Shown here: in pieces, positions 8,999 to 23,426 of the stretch
Numbering within the stretch: the first letter of the stretch is position 1
Layout: the number at the start of each line of letters is the position of its first letter
Translations under genes and position numbers: made by a program
NCBI GenBank assembly: GCA_009602725.1
Contig: WELB01000004.1
Span: 193,640-234,867, forward strand
DNA length: 41,228 nt
Direction: 5' to 3'
Origin: Spirogloea muscicola
Taxonomy: Eukaryota > Streptophyta > Zygnematophyceae > Spirogloeales > Spirogloeaceae
Notes under the pieces: model-generated
The model's input: the letters and a program-made list of their open reading frames with translations, nothing else
What the model was told of the DNA's origin: nothing
Databases searched by the model: none

Positions 8999-11150
8999 AG
9001 CAAGGAAAGGGAATGAAGAGGTTGCTTGTCATTTCTGCCGATTGAACAGTCTACTCTACATGGACCGGAGGTTTGCCTGCTCTGGTGTGGCTAGTAGCGT
9101 GTAGCAAGCCATGAGTTGCTCATGGTTCATGAGACCTCCAACTTGGGCTCCTCTTTGGGAGGTGACGATGGGGACTGGATCTGCTTATCAAGGACGGCAA
9201 GAGATACTCTTTCAAGGACGTGTGGCATTGCTACACACAATCTAGAGTTATAGCTGCTTCAGAATGAGCCCTTCTGAGCAAGACCAAGGAGGCCGGAGAA
9301 CAATTATTTATGCTCGACACTGTGGTGTTTAGCACAGATTGTTAGTCACTATGTGGCATTGCCATACACAAATTAGATTTGTAGCTGCTGCCGAGTGAGC
9401 CCCTCTGAGGAAGACCAAGGAGGCCGAAGGGAGACTATCTATGCTTGCCACTCTGGTGTTCAGCACAGAGTGTTAGACATTGAGGTGTCTAACAATCTGC
9501 GCTAGACAGCCTGCGCAGGTCAATCTGCTCTTAAAGGCATGGCCATTTAGGTTCAGTAGTCTGCAGGTATGAGTGTGCAGAGCAGGCATTCTTCAATCTT
9601 GCGCCCCAACCCATCAATGGTTGCCATGCCGTGCATATAGCACTATAATCTAATGTAGTCTGGACTGATAGCAATCTTTCTGCTTTGTAGCTTGGCTATC
9701 TTCTGTGCAGCTTTCAAAATCTTGCATCTCGCTCGAACTTTTCGTCTTTGCAGACTTGATCATCCCCTTTAAGCTCGGGAGGAGGCATTAGATAGATGTT
9801 GTTGCGGCAGCTGGGATTGTGCATAGTGACACTGTGTCTTGGCTCCATATTGTGTGCTTTATGCCTTCGCCTTTCCAAATGTTGAGGTGTGACTTGGAAG
9901 AAGTAGTGAGCTTGTTGTCATTGTGACTGCTTCTCCACAGTAAGCCTGCATACTATACCTTTTCTCAGAATATGACAATCCTGGAGGAATGCCTCGTTTC
10001 ATGCTGGTTCAAGCAACTTGGTTTTGCCAATAGTTGGTGTGATTTAAGGGGTGCAATGAACTTCTTTGGTTCGGCTGCAGCAGGCATTTAATACACAAGG
10101 TGCATAGAGTCAAATCGACATTGTTTTCCAGAATTTGTTACATTGGACTGGGAGAGCTACGTATTGAGCGCCAGCCCTAGGCGTGAGGGCTAGTGGGCAG
10201 CCCCCCTTGGAGGTCTTGCAGCAGCTTGGAGGCCCCTCCTGCTGTGACAGCGCCAGCTGCAAAATGGAGCAAAATGGACTACATGAGGTGCCAGGACACA
10301 GTGGTGGCGGGTGTGCGGTGGAGGTGGCGCGGGATTCTGGAATGCAAAGATCATGGTGTGCATGTGTTGAAAGGGGGGCCAAGCCGAGCTACCACTCTGT
10401 TTATGCGAACGAAATGCAGAGGATTGAAAGGGATGGGGCTACACCAAAACCCTTGGGGAAAAAGGTCCTAGAATACAGGCCAAAAGCAAGGCTGGAGGAG
10501 AGCTTCATTATACACCAATGAGCATACACGAGTCGGACAGACTAATTTGGGGAGCTGGAGCACCGCCATGTAAGCGGGTGGCCTGACTTGGGGAATACAA
10601 GCACGCAAATGAGTGAAAATGGAGTAACCCTCCCCCAGTGGGCCAAGGTGGCCAAGGAGGCTGGTAAAGTCGTGGTGGCTGCTGCACGGCACCTTCGGGA
10701 GCTGGGGGAAATTAAGTGGTCCTACTGGCGGATAGGCAAAGATGTCTTCCATGAAGAAGCAGCAGGTCTTGCAAAGGTGCCGAGGACTACGGAAAGCCAG
10801 CCCGCAGTTTTTTTGAGCGCTTCTTCCAAAGGTGCGATACCTTGAAAGCAGATGGACTCTTCCGGTAGAGGGCGATGAAGTTTGATTTGCCAGCCCATAA
10901 TGAAAACAGATTGAAGGGACCAGAAAGCAATAACGCCCTCAGCGACTCCAGTGGCCACTGGTCTGAAAGGCCAGCCAGTATAGGAAAACCAAGCAGCTGG
11001 TCCAGCGTAGGCGAGGGTTGCAAAAGGGGCCAGCCCACAAATGTATGACAAGGTCCAGAAGAAAGTGAAAGCAGATAGCACACAGGGAAAAATGGAAACT
11101 TTAAGTATGGCCGCTCAGTAACCCCTGCTTACACAGCCGCAAATTGGAAA
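8999..11150. other. Long gene-poor stretch, then reversed repeat sequence
   Basis: Up to about 10100 the sequence is AT-richer, with no convincing open frame apart from the tandem duplication at 9221-9480. From about 10150 it becomes purine-rich on the plus strand. It contains GCCAGCCC near 10890 and 11032 and GCTCAGTAACC near 11112, which are reverse complements of the hairpin and coding-end motifs of the repeat family. Open frames here (for example 10183-10521) look like shadows of repeats. Confidence 0.5.
9221..9480 (+). repeat. 131-bp tandem duplication downstream of the hydrolase gene
   Basis: TGTGGCATTGCTACACACAA at 9221 recurs as TGTGGCATTGCCATACACAA at 9352. The copies stay alignable through AAGACCAAGGAGGCCG and GTGTTNAGCACAGANTGTTAG to about 9480. 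There are roughly 15-20 differences over 130 bp. It probably lies in the 3' UTR or just past it. No open frame or mobile-element end was seen. Confidence 0.8.
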
Positions 11151-11157
11151 TAAGCAG

Positions 11158-11560
11158 CCAGCTCACTTGGAAGGAAGAATGATACTGAAGAATGAGCTTG
11201 ATTCATTCCTTTCACCGTGCTTGGTGGCTCGAGCTCCTGCATCGGCTCGCGCGCAATGCAATCTCCCGACTTTCTCATGATGAACAGGCCAATCTCGTCG
11301 CGGCAGGCTCAATTGCCCAGGGTTGATCATGCGCCTGTCAGTATCCCTGAAGCGTTTAATGACACACGCGCTTCGTCTGCGTGCTGGTCGTGCTTTGGCT
11401 GCTGCCTTTGGCTATAGACAGGGTACCGGCTACCCGGAGGCTATTTTAACCGACCTGCAGCAATCAACAGGTTACATTGAGCATCCAGTGGCCACGTAGT
11501 CCGCTGTGTGCTTCAGCGCTTTTCTGGCCCCTTCCAAATCTGTTCACTCTTTTTCCTGGG
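11158..11560 (+). repeat. Long repeat, copy A
   Basis: AGCTCACTNGAAGGAAGNATGA, then GCTTGGTGGCTCGAGCTCCT and GCGCTTCGTCTGCGTGCTGG, are shared in order with copy B (14512-14930), at roughly 85-90% by eye. The reading frame resembles LARNAISRLSHDEQANLVAA, then a frame change and MRLSVSLKRL. It is a decayed coding-like remnant with frameshifts. Confidence 0.75.
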
Positions 11561-11639
11561 CTGGCGGCCGATCACAGCCATCGCCCTCTACAGCAAGAGT
11601 CTCTCTTTCACAGCTAGTGCCCTCCTAGTTAGCTCAGGT

Positions 11640-12110
11640 TTACAGCATGCGTCTTTCCACTTCCCTTCGGCGGTCATGGCCCACGCCTTGCACCTGCGTG
11701 CTGGCCGTCCTCTCGCTGCCGCCTCTGGCTTTCGTCAGGGGAATTGCTTTCGGGCAGCTAGTCTTGCGGATCTGTGGTTCCTCACTCGTGGTTATTGTGT
11801 GGTTCATCTTACCCCAGTTCTGAGATAAGGCGTGCGGTGCGCATGAAATTGAAAGGGAGGCCAATTCTAGCCTTACAAATGTCTTTTCAAGTGTATAATG
11901 AGCTGGCTAAGGGGGACACTAAATATCCCCGAGTGAGCACATGCATATCTGACAAGCTATACTGAGGAGCCAAACCACCCCCACGGAAGCCATTAGCCTG
12001 GGCTAATGCACGACCAGCACGCTGGTGGATCGCGAGTGCCTGAGAGCGCTGCAGACTCAACGATAACCGCATTCTGAAGCATGCAACTATGGCTTGCGGG
12101 ACGCTAGAAT
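11640..12110. repeat. Two opposed copies of the repeat family
   Basis: On plus, 11640-11815 reads MAHALHLRAGRPLAAASG, FRQGNCFRAASLADLWFL and TRGY, but the stop is replaced by TGT. On minus, 12085-11890 reads MRLSLSLQRSQALAIHQRAG, then SLSDMHVLTRGYLV. The two copies face each other across the GGCCAATTCTAGCC block at about 11860, which also occurs at 5676-5720. Protein-level similarity is clearer than DNA similarity for the minus copy. Confidence 0.65.
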
Positions 12111-12419
12111 GGCCTAAGCTACCCGCCCGACTATGTCGGCGGGCATCGACATGCAGTGCCAGGCGATGGAGGAGGGCAGACCGCTTCGTTCCGTAGCCGC
12201 CGTAGATGTCCATGGCGCATGGGAAGAAGTGCTCGCTCCGGGGGTGGTCACTAGTGCCTCTCCTCTTCCTCTCCGCATGATGTGTCGCCCAACCTGGCAC
12301 AGTCGGTGTGGGTGCCCCTGGGTTGGAATGCGTCGATGAGAACGACGTCGAGGAGAAGACGAGGCCCATGATAGCGCTTTTGGCCCCTTTGTAATCTGGC
12401 CCCTTCGAACCTTGTCAAG

Positions 12420-13110
12420 TCTTTTCGGGCTGGCTTATCACAGTCCTTGCCCCCATTAGGAGAGCCACTTCTCTTCTCCTACTTTTTCTAGAGCACCAAA
12501 TTCACACCCGTCGCCAGTCGCGCCGGCAGATGGAGCAGGCTTCTTCTGTTCGGGCTCGGGCCATATTGGAAAAGCTGTCATTCCATCGCCCTCTACTGGA
12601 AGAGTTTTCCTTCTCATTCTTGCGAAGTCGGCGTTACTAAGCTCCCATCCGCTGTAGTCTCATGCATGGCTGTGTGGTTTAGGCGGCTTTCGGCCCTTGT
12701 CCTCTCTTTCTGGGCTGGCTATCTCGTGGTTACCACGTGATTCATCCGACCGGCCAAGCTCTGAGCCAACACTTTCGGCCCCTGCAGACTTTGTCGACTG
12801 CTTTCGGGTCATTCGGCTCCTCTTGACCTTGTCCATTCCTTTTGGGCTGGCTTCTCCCAGCCACCAGTCAATTCGGCCGCGCTTTTCTCTATTTTCGGGC
12901 TGGCTGTCATATCCCTTGCCCCCTTTGGGAGAGCCACATTCTTATCTACAGCCCCTCTGCCTTAAATTGGAAAAGCTGTTGTTGTCATGCTGCTGACGTC
13001 TTGGGGACTAGTATCCTGCTTTATGCGCCAGAGACTTGTCTCCTGCTTTATGCGCCATCCGGCCCGTTCAGACCTTGTCCTTTCCATTGCGATGGGAATA
13101 ACAGGGAGAG
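12420..13110 (+). repeat. Repeat segment shared with 14985-15720
   Basis: Blocks in the same order as the downstream segment include CACACCCGTCGCCAGT, GCTCCCATCCGCTGTAGTCT, TCTCGTGGTTACCACGTGAT and TGACGTCTTGGGGACTAGTA. This copy has the uninterrupted site CCCCCTTTGGGAGAGCC near 12920, which the downstream copy has broken by an insertion. Several GGGCTGGC hairpins are present. Confidence 0.75.
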
Positions 13111-13117
13111 GATGAAT

Positions 13118-13490
13118 CACTCAGTAATTACGAGTGAGGAGCCTCAGATCCGACAGACTAGCTGCCGGGAAGCTATCACCCTGACGAAAACCAGAGGCCG
13201 CAGCAAGAAGAAGGCTCGCCCATAAAGAAAGAGGGGCTGGCAAAGCCAGCTCAAAAAGAATGGACAATGTCCAAAGCCGAAGAATGAGAAGCCGAGGAAG
13301 CAGCAAGAGCACGGCCAGCACGCAGATGCTGAGCGTGGGCCATGGACCGCTGGAGGGACACTGACAATCGCATCCGATATACCTGAGCCCACGAACCAGC
13401 TGCATTAAAGTCAGCCGGTTCGCCGCGCCGGCGGGATACAGCCGCGCGAGCCTGGCCAGTAGGTCGAGCCACTGGGACCCGCGACACTTT
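13118..13490 (-). repeat. Longest readable copy of the repeat family (minus), interrupted
   Basis: Read on minus from 13490: WLDLLARLARL-like text, YRMRLSVSLQRSMAHAQHLR, AGRALAA; then the 91-bp insertion (13299-13209); then AASGFRQGDSFPAASLSDLR and LLTRNY with TGA. The coding frame resumes on the far side of the insertion. There is no long intact frame, so it is a relic. Confidence 0.7.
13209..13299 (-). mobile_element. 91-bp H-tail insertion with 9-bp target duplication
   Basis: GCAGCAAGA at 13200-13208 is repeated at 13300-13308. The related copy at 11700-11745 runs straight through this site. The insert (minus strand) contains TTTGGACATTGTCCATTC and GAGCTGGCTTTGCCAGCCC and ends near ATGGGCGAGCC. 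Longer H tails elsewhere (6600-6770, 15200-15310) extend further 5', so this copy is 5'-truncated. Confidence 0.75.
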
Positions 13491-13499
13491 CTTCTCTTT

Positions 13500-13725
13500 C
13501 CATTGGGCTAGGCTCTCATAGCGAGCCCTTCGTCGCTCTGGCCGCGGTCTCCGGGTCTCGGCGGAGTGCCTCCTTCCCTGCCTCGAGCTACTCGGACCTG
13601 ATGTTGCTCACTCGCGGGTACTGAGCTTCCCTAGTATGTTGTCGTGATTGGTAGAGTAGAGGAGTCCTTCCTCGGCCTCTCATTCTTCGGCTTTGGACAT
13701 TGTCCATTTTTCATAGCCACCCCCG
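13500..13725 (+). repeat. 5'-truncated family copy followed by H tail
   Basis: The plus frame reads SGSRRSASFPASSYSDLMLL, then TRGY and TGA at about 13621. The H tail follows (GTCGTGATTGGT ... GGCTTTGGACATTGTCC) and breaks off near 13720, where the sequence changes toward the LINE fragment. It shows that the coding end and the H tail belong to one unit. Confidence 0.7.
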
Positions 13726-13736
13726 CTGTCATTTTA

Positions 13737-14511
13737 GGGTGCTGCGCATGTGGAGCAAGTTGTGGAGTCCACCCTTGAGAACCATCTCCAGACCCTCCCG
13801 GCCCTCCCCTCCTTACAGAATGCGCAGCTTGCGGTGGCCATCCTCACCCGGTGTGTGGCCCAGCGTCCCACTTACCTGTTGCGGACTGTACCCCCCACCA
13901 CGGCACTAAACGCCATCTACTCTACCGTGGACTCCAGACTCCAACAGGCTCTTCACGGCCTGGTGGACCATCCCAATTTGTCCGCCACGCCGGCTGCCAT
14001 CCTCCAGTGTACCCTTCCTACCAGCATAGGCGGCCTTGGGTGCCGTCCACTGGCTCGCCTGTCCCAAGCAGCTCACCTGGGTTGCTGGGCCCAAGTGGCC
14101 TCCACCATCTCCAGTCGCTCCATCCTGAGGGGCCAGGCTGTTTTAGCACCCGCTATAGCGGGTGTTGCAACAGGGACCAGGCCCTTCCAGCTTTCCCCAA
14201 CCGCAGCACTGCATGACCTCTCGAGCTCCCTACCAACACTTGCCGAGGGTCATGCAGATTTTGCGGCATGGGCACGCTGTTCCGATAGGAAAGCGCAGGC
14301 TCACTACACACACGCTGCGGACGTGCAGGCCGCCTCCGACTTGAAGGGACTGCTCAAGGACGATAGACGTGGCCTTACCCAGCTCCTTTCAATCGGCTCC
14401 CCGGGCGCGTCGGAGTGGCTAAACGCTCTGCCGATCTACGAGTCCCTTCGGCTTTCTGACAACCTTTTCCGCACGGCGCTCCACCACCACCTTGGCCTCC
14501 CCCCCNGCTAG
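13737..14511 (+). pseudogene. Non-LTR retrotransposon (LINE) reverse-transcriptase C-terminal fragment
   Basis: An open frame of about 258 codons runs from just after an in-frame TAG at 13735-13737 to the N at 14506. It begins GAAHVEQVVESTLENHLQTL. Blocks such as NAQLAVAILTRCVAQRPTYL, LRTVPPTTALNAIY, LPTSIGGLGCRPLARLSQAA and DNLFRTALHHHLGLP are typical of the region after the RT palm in LINE ORF2 proteins (GGLG-type block, then the run-up to a zinc knuckle). The polymerase motifs (YADD) are upstream and absent. The expected C-terminal cysteine-histidine knuckle is cut off at the ambiguous base. It has no start and no end, so it is a fragment, and there is no evidence that it is active. The frame is still open, so it is either young or short by chance. 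Confidence 0.7.
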
Positions 14512-14930
14512 CTCACTAGAAGGAAGGATGAAATCGACAAATGAGCTTGTTTCGTTCCTTTCACTGTGCTTGGTGGCTCGAGCTCCTGCATCGGCTCGCG
14601 CGAAACGCAGTCTCCCCACGTTCTCAAGATGGGCAGGCCGATCTCATCGTGGCACGCTCAGGTGTATCATGCGCCTGTCAATATCCCTGCAGCGGTCAAT
14701 GGCACACGCGCTTCATCTGCGTGCTGGTCGTGCTTTGGCTGCAGCCTCTGGCTATAGACAGGGGACCCGCTACCTGGAGTGAAGACTACTTTCGCCAACC
14801 TGCGGCTGCTAAACAGGGGGCATTGAGCATTCAGTAGACACTTAGGTCGCCGTGTGCTTCAGCACTTTTCTGGCCACTTCGAACTTCGTTCATTCATTTT
14901 CCTGGGCTGGCGGCCGATCACAGCCATCGT
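14512..14930 (+). repeat. Long repeat, copy B
   Basis: It matches copy A (11158-11560) from AGCTCACTAGAAGGAAGGAT onward. The frame MRLSISLQRSMAHALHLRAG, then RALAAASGYRQGTRY, is readable, then breaks. Copy B starts within a few bases of the N that ends the LINE fragment. Confidence 0.75.
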
Positions 14931-14984
14931 CCTCTACTGGAAGAATCAATTGTTCACAGTTAGTGCCCTCCTAATGAAGAACTT

Positions 14985-15720
14985 CTGGAGCACCATATTC
15001 ACACCCGTCGCCAGTTGCACCTGCAGATGAAGCGGGCTTCTTTTGTTCAGGCTCGGGCCATTTTGGAAAAGCTTTCACATCATCGCCCTCTGATTATTGG
15101 GGTGTTCCTTCTCTTTCTTGCCAACTCGGGGTTACTAAGCTCCCATCCGCTGTAGTCTCTTGCATAGCTGTGTGGTTTAAGGCGCCTTTAGTAGTCGTGG
15201 TTGTCGTGTTTGGTGTAGTCCTTCTCGGCACCTCTTTCTTTGGCTTTGGACATTATCCATTCTTTTTGGGCTGGCTTTGCCAGCCCTCTTCTCTCTGGGC
15301 GCGCACTTCTCTCGTTTGGCCCTTCGGACCTTGTCCTCTCTTTCTGGGCTGGCTATCTCGTGGTTACTACGTGATTCATCCCACCGGCCAAGCTCTGAGC
15401 CAGCACTTTTGGTTCCTTCAGACTTTGTCGACTATTTCGGGCTGACTGTTATATCCCTTGCCCCCTTTGACCCGTGGTTACTGAGCGGGTCAATCTGCTG
15501 TAGATTACTTTGGTCTTCAGATGTGCTTGCCTTTGTACTTGGCCATTTGGCCAAGTCCAAAGCTTCGTTTGTTTCAAATACACGGAAAATCTCCTTTGGG
15601 AGAGCCACGTTCTTATCTACAGCCCCTGCCTTACATTGGAGAAGCTGCTGTTGTCTTCATGCTGCTGACGTCTTGGAGATTGGTATCCTGCTTTTTGCAC
15701 CATCCGGCCCTTTCAGACCT
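14985..15720 (+). repeat. Repeat segment shared with 12485-13075, plus an H tail
   Basis: It holds the same ordered blocks as the upstream segment. It also contains a full H tail at about 15195-15310 with the perfect GGGCTGGC-TTT-GCCAGCCC hairpin, and the 123-bp insertion at 15470-15592. Confidence 0.75.
15470..15592 (+). mobile_element. 123-bp W-tail insertion with 6-bp target duplication
   Basis: CCTTTG at 15464-15469 is repeated at 15593-15598. The sister segment near 12915 has one copy and no insert. The insert starts ACCCGTGGTTACTGAGCGGG (the coding-end motif), carries the hairpin ACTTGGCCA-TT-TGGCCAAGT, and ends TTTCAAATACACGGAAAATC. It has no terminal inverted repeats. The 3' end is shared with the 59-bp insertion at 7035-7093. 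Confidence 0.8.
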
Positions 15721-15734
15721 TCTCCATTCCTTTG

Positions 15735-16000
15735 GGCTAGCCTTTGGGCCGTGCTATCGTTGCTGCTTCCGGGTCTCGTCTGCCTGCATCTTTTCCAGCT
15801 TCGAGCTACTCTGACCTGATGTTGCTCACCCGCGAGTATTAAGCTTCCTGTGGTTCCGTCGTGTCTAGTTGTGTAGATGCTAAGCTGTGTATTTCCCTTC
15901 TTTCCGGCACCTGTTGTGGCTCTTTGGTGTTTGTCCATACTTTCTTGGCTGGCTTCTGCCAGCTCCTCTTTTCTGTGGGCGAGCTCCTCTCAGAAGAAAA
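15735..16000 (+). repeat. 5'-truncated family copy followed by H tail
   Basis: The plus frame reads VAASGSRLPASFPASSYSDL, then MLLTREY and TAA at 15839-15841. A diverged H tail follows (GTCGTGTCTAGTTGTGTAG ... GGCTGGCTTCTGCCAGC ... GTGGGCGAGCTCC). The order is the same as at 6420-6770 and 13500-13725. Confidence 0.65.
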
Positions 16001-16444
16001 GAGCCTCTCTCACAGAGCCCCTGTCATTTGGCCCCTTCGAACCGCTGGCTTTTCACAGCCCTTGCCCCCATTGGGAGAAGCACTTCATTCTCACAGCCCT
16101 TCATTCATCTCACAGCCACAGCCCTTGCCCCCATTGGGCTGGCCTTTCCCAGCCACCAGTCAATCTGGCCGCGCTTTCTTCCATTGGGAGAGCCACTTCT
16201 CCCACAGCCACCGCTGTCGTTGCTGAAGAGCTGTTTCCTTCGCGGACCACGCCACGCGTCACGCTGGAGAGGTGAGTGGCACTTCCTCGCTCGGCCAGCC
16301 GGAGTGGCGACTGGAGCCCGACGGATCCCCAGCCCCTCATACACTTTGTTGGGCTGGCCTCCCACAGCCACGGCGTAACATTCGCAGAGCTGCTTCTCCC
16401 GATCCCCAGTCTCTTGTCCGCCCCCCGCCCACGGGAGCCGCTCC
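16001..16444 (+). promoter_or_regulatory. 5' flank of the UGPase gene, built partly from repeat sequence
   Basis: GGGCTGGC-type hairpins at about 16136 and 16350 and CCCTTGCCCCCATTGGG blocks (three times, about 16060-16140) belong to the repeat family. The last lies less than 100 bp from the first ATG. The promoter and 5' UTR therefore overlap old repeats. No core promoter element stood out. Confidence 0.4.
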
Positions 16445-21640
<5,196 letters not shown>

Positions 21641-22500
21641 TGATCAGTGTTACCAGTGCCTTGCCATCAGGTACAAACGACGCAGAAGCCAAGTGTGTCA
21701 CTTGTGCCATACCATGCCACGCCATGCCATGACTTTGTTCCGCTGCTTTGAAGTCTCCCAACAGCAGACTTCTTGCGTTGTGAGCATGTAAGCAAAGCTG
21801 CTCTGTTTCATAGTCACTGCAATCACCTCTGCACATACAGAGGTGACTAAGTGTCTCAAGTGCCTGCTTGCACACTAAAGTATCATGTCAAGTACACAGG
21901 TTCTGCATCTAGCAGGAAGCCCATCGGGCTTCTGCGAATGCTCCTCCTTCACAGTGATATCCAGCTTTCCAAGTGGGATCAACAAGTAGACTAGAAAAGT
22001 TGTGCAGCTTCACTTGCGGACTTTTGTAGCGAGATACGAGGAATTGCTGCTCATTGTGGCAAGAGTGCGTTGTCCAATCTGCCAGTTGTGGATGTTGATG
22101 CGGCTGCACAGATTGGTCTTAGGACTTTATTTGTCACCGGAATGATATTTTTGCCCGTTTCAAGCATATTCTGTTTTTGAGGAGCAGAAGCAGCGGGCAC
22201 CAATTGGACTTCACTTCCAAATGACGTAGAGAATAAGCACATGTGCTCGCAGCATGTTACAAGCAGCACAGCAATTCGTCTTCTGTAGAAATTCGTCAAT
22301 AGAGGGGGCATCCCTCCAGCTGCTTCTGTAGAAGATCCTCACCAGAGAGGGGATCCCTCCAGCTATGTAGCAGGCAGGGCCTGGAGAACGAGTATGTTGG
22401 CCTTGCAGCAGCTGTGGTGCCTAACTTGCAGCATAGTCCAAGGCTGGATAGGCGGTCACAGGAGATACGAGCTCGAGCAAACATCCCTGCTTAAGGGCGG
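21641..22500. other. Region downstream of UGPase, no gene seen
   Basis: It should include the UGPase 3' UTR. CATGTAAGC at about 21787 contains TGTAA, the poly(A) signal used by many green algae, but one pentamer is weak evidence. A short duplicate, GGGGGCATCCCTCCAGCT at 22303 and GGGGATCCCTCCAGCT at 22350, is about 45 bp apart. No coding-like frame was found. Confidence 0.45.
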
Positions 22501-22539
22501 CTGTGACAAGTTAAGGCAATGGCTATGAGAGGCCAGCGC

Positions 22540-22995
22540 AAAAGGAACAGCGCTTCCACATTGACTGGTGGCTGTGTGACTGGTGACTGGAGGCCAGCCC
22601 AAAAGTAGTGTACAAGGTCTGAAAGGCCGAAAGGCGCAGAAGGCATGAAATTACTCATGACTCCTGCGAGTGGGCGCTCAACTACCTCATGTCAGCAAAT
22701 ACAGATAAAACTAAATAGAGGGCGAAGATGGGTCGCCCTGTCGGATCCCGAAGGCAGCAGCCAAGGCGCGGCCTGCCCAGACGTGGACGACTAGTGCCAA
22801 GGACCGGCTGCAGGGAGAGCAAGTCGGAAGCTGTACACTTGAGCAAGCGACCCGACGGCACCGGGCCGCTCGCTCTGCTGCCCTTGGCGGCGGGACACAG
22901 CCCGCCGTGCAAGCAGCTGGAGTAGGTCGAGCCAGCGAGTCCCAAACGTCGGCTTTAGAAGCCCCCCAGGTGCACATAGACGGGGATCCATGACT
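22540..22995 (-). repeat. Minus-strand copy of the repeat family with an RT-like motif
   Basis: Read on minus from about 22950: TGGCTCGACCTACTCCAGCT, then RALAAAFGIRQGDPSSPSI in one frame and FALYLVLSVFAD in another. The start matches the 13490 copy. GIRQGDP followed by FALYL is reminiscent of the LINE RT motif GxRQGDPLSPLLFALYL. Inverted H-tail hairpin pieces (GGCCAGC) lie at 22530-22600. The copy is frameshifted and not functional. Confidence 0.6.
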
Positions 22996-23426
22996 GTGTG
23001 AGCGGAGCGACAGGCTAGGCAGACAGGGGCGCTCAGAGATCCCCCGTGTCAGCAATGGGAAGCCAGATGAGCTGAGGGGAGGCAGAGCAACCCCGCTGCG
23101 CACGCCAGAGGCTGCCCAGTGGGGGGCGCCCGGCAGGGGGGAGCGAAGGGGGCGGAAGATTCAGCGGCGGCGAGGTGGCCCGGCTGCCGTGGTGGCGGCG
23201 CGCGCGGCCACGCCGGCGGCGCCAGCATCGTTGACAACCACCACAGCCCCACCGGGCACGCCCCGCTCCACGTGTCATGCTGACGGCGCGCCGCAGGGGG
23301 GCTCGTGCCACGTGGTAGAGGGGGGTGGATCGGGGGGGGGCGCTCCTTCCCTCCCCGGCAGCGGTACAGCGACACTTGGCCCGCCTCGCCCGGGCGGCGC
23401 CCCCCCGCCCTCCCTCCTCCCTCCCC
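22996..23426. other. GC-rich sequence leading into the assembly gap
   Basis: Strong GC enrichment, a run of nine G near 23331 and CCTCCCTCCTCCCTCCCC at the gap edge. It resembles the GC-rich 5' flanks of the other plus-strand genes here, so the missing 5' part of the gene at 24159 may start in or near it. No exon could be delimited. Confidence 0.4.

Noticed and set aside
10183-10521. Plus-strand 112-codon frame
   Set aside because: It lies in purine-rich reversed repeat sequence and shows no recognisable motif.
21700-21730. CCATACCATGCCACGCCATG as a tandem regulatory repeat
   Set aside because: Only a few degenerate units and no second site; probably simple sequence.
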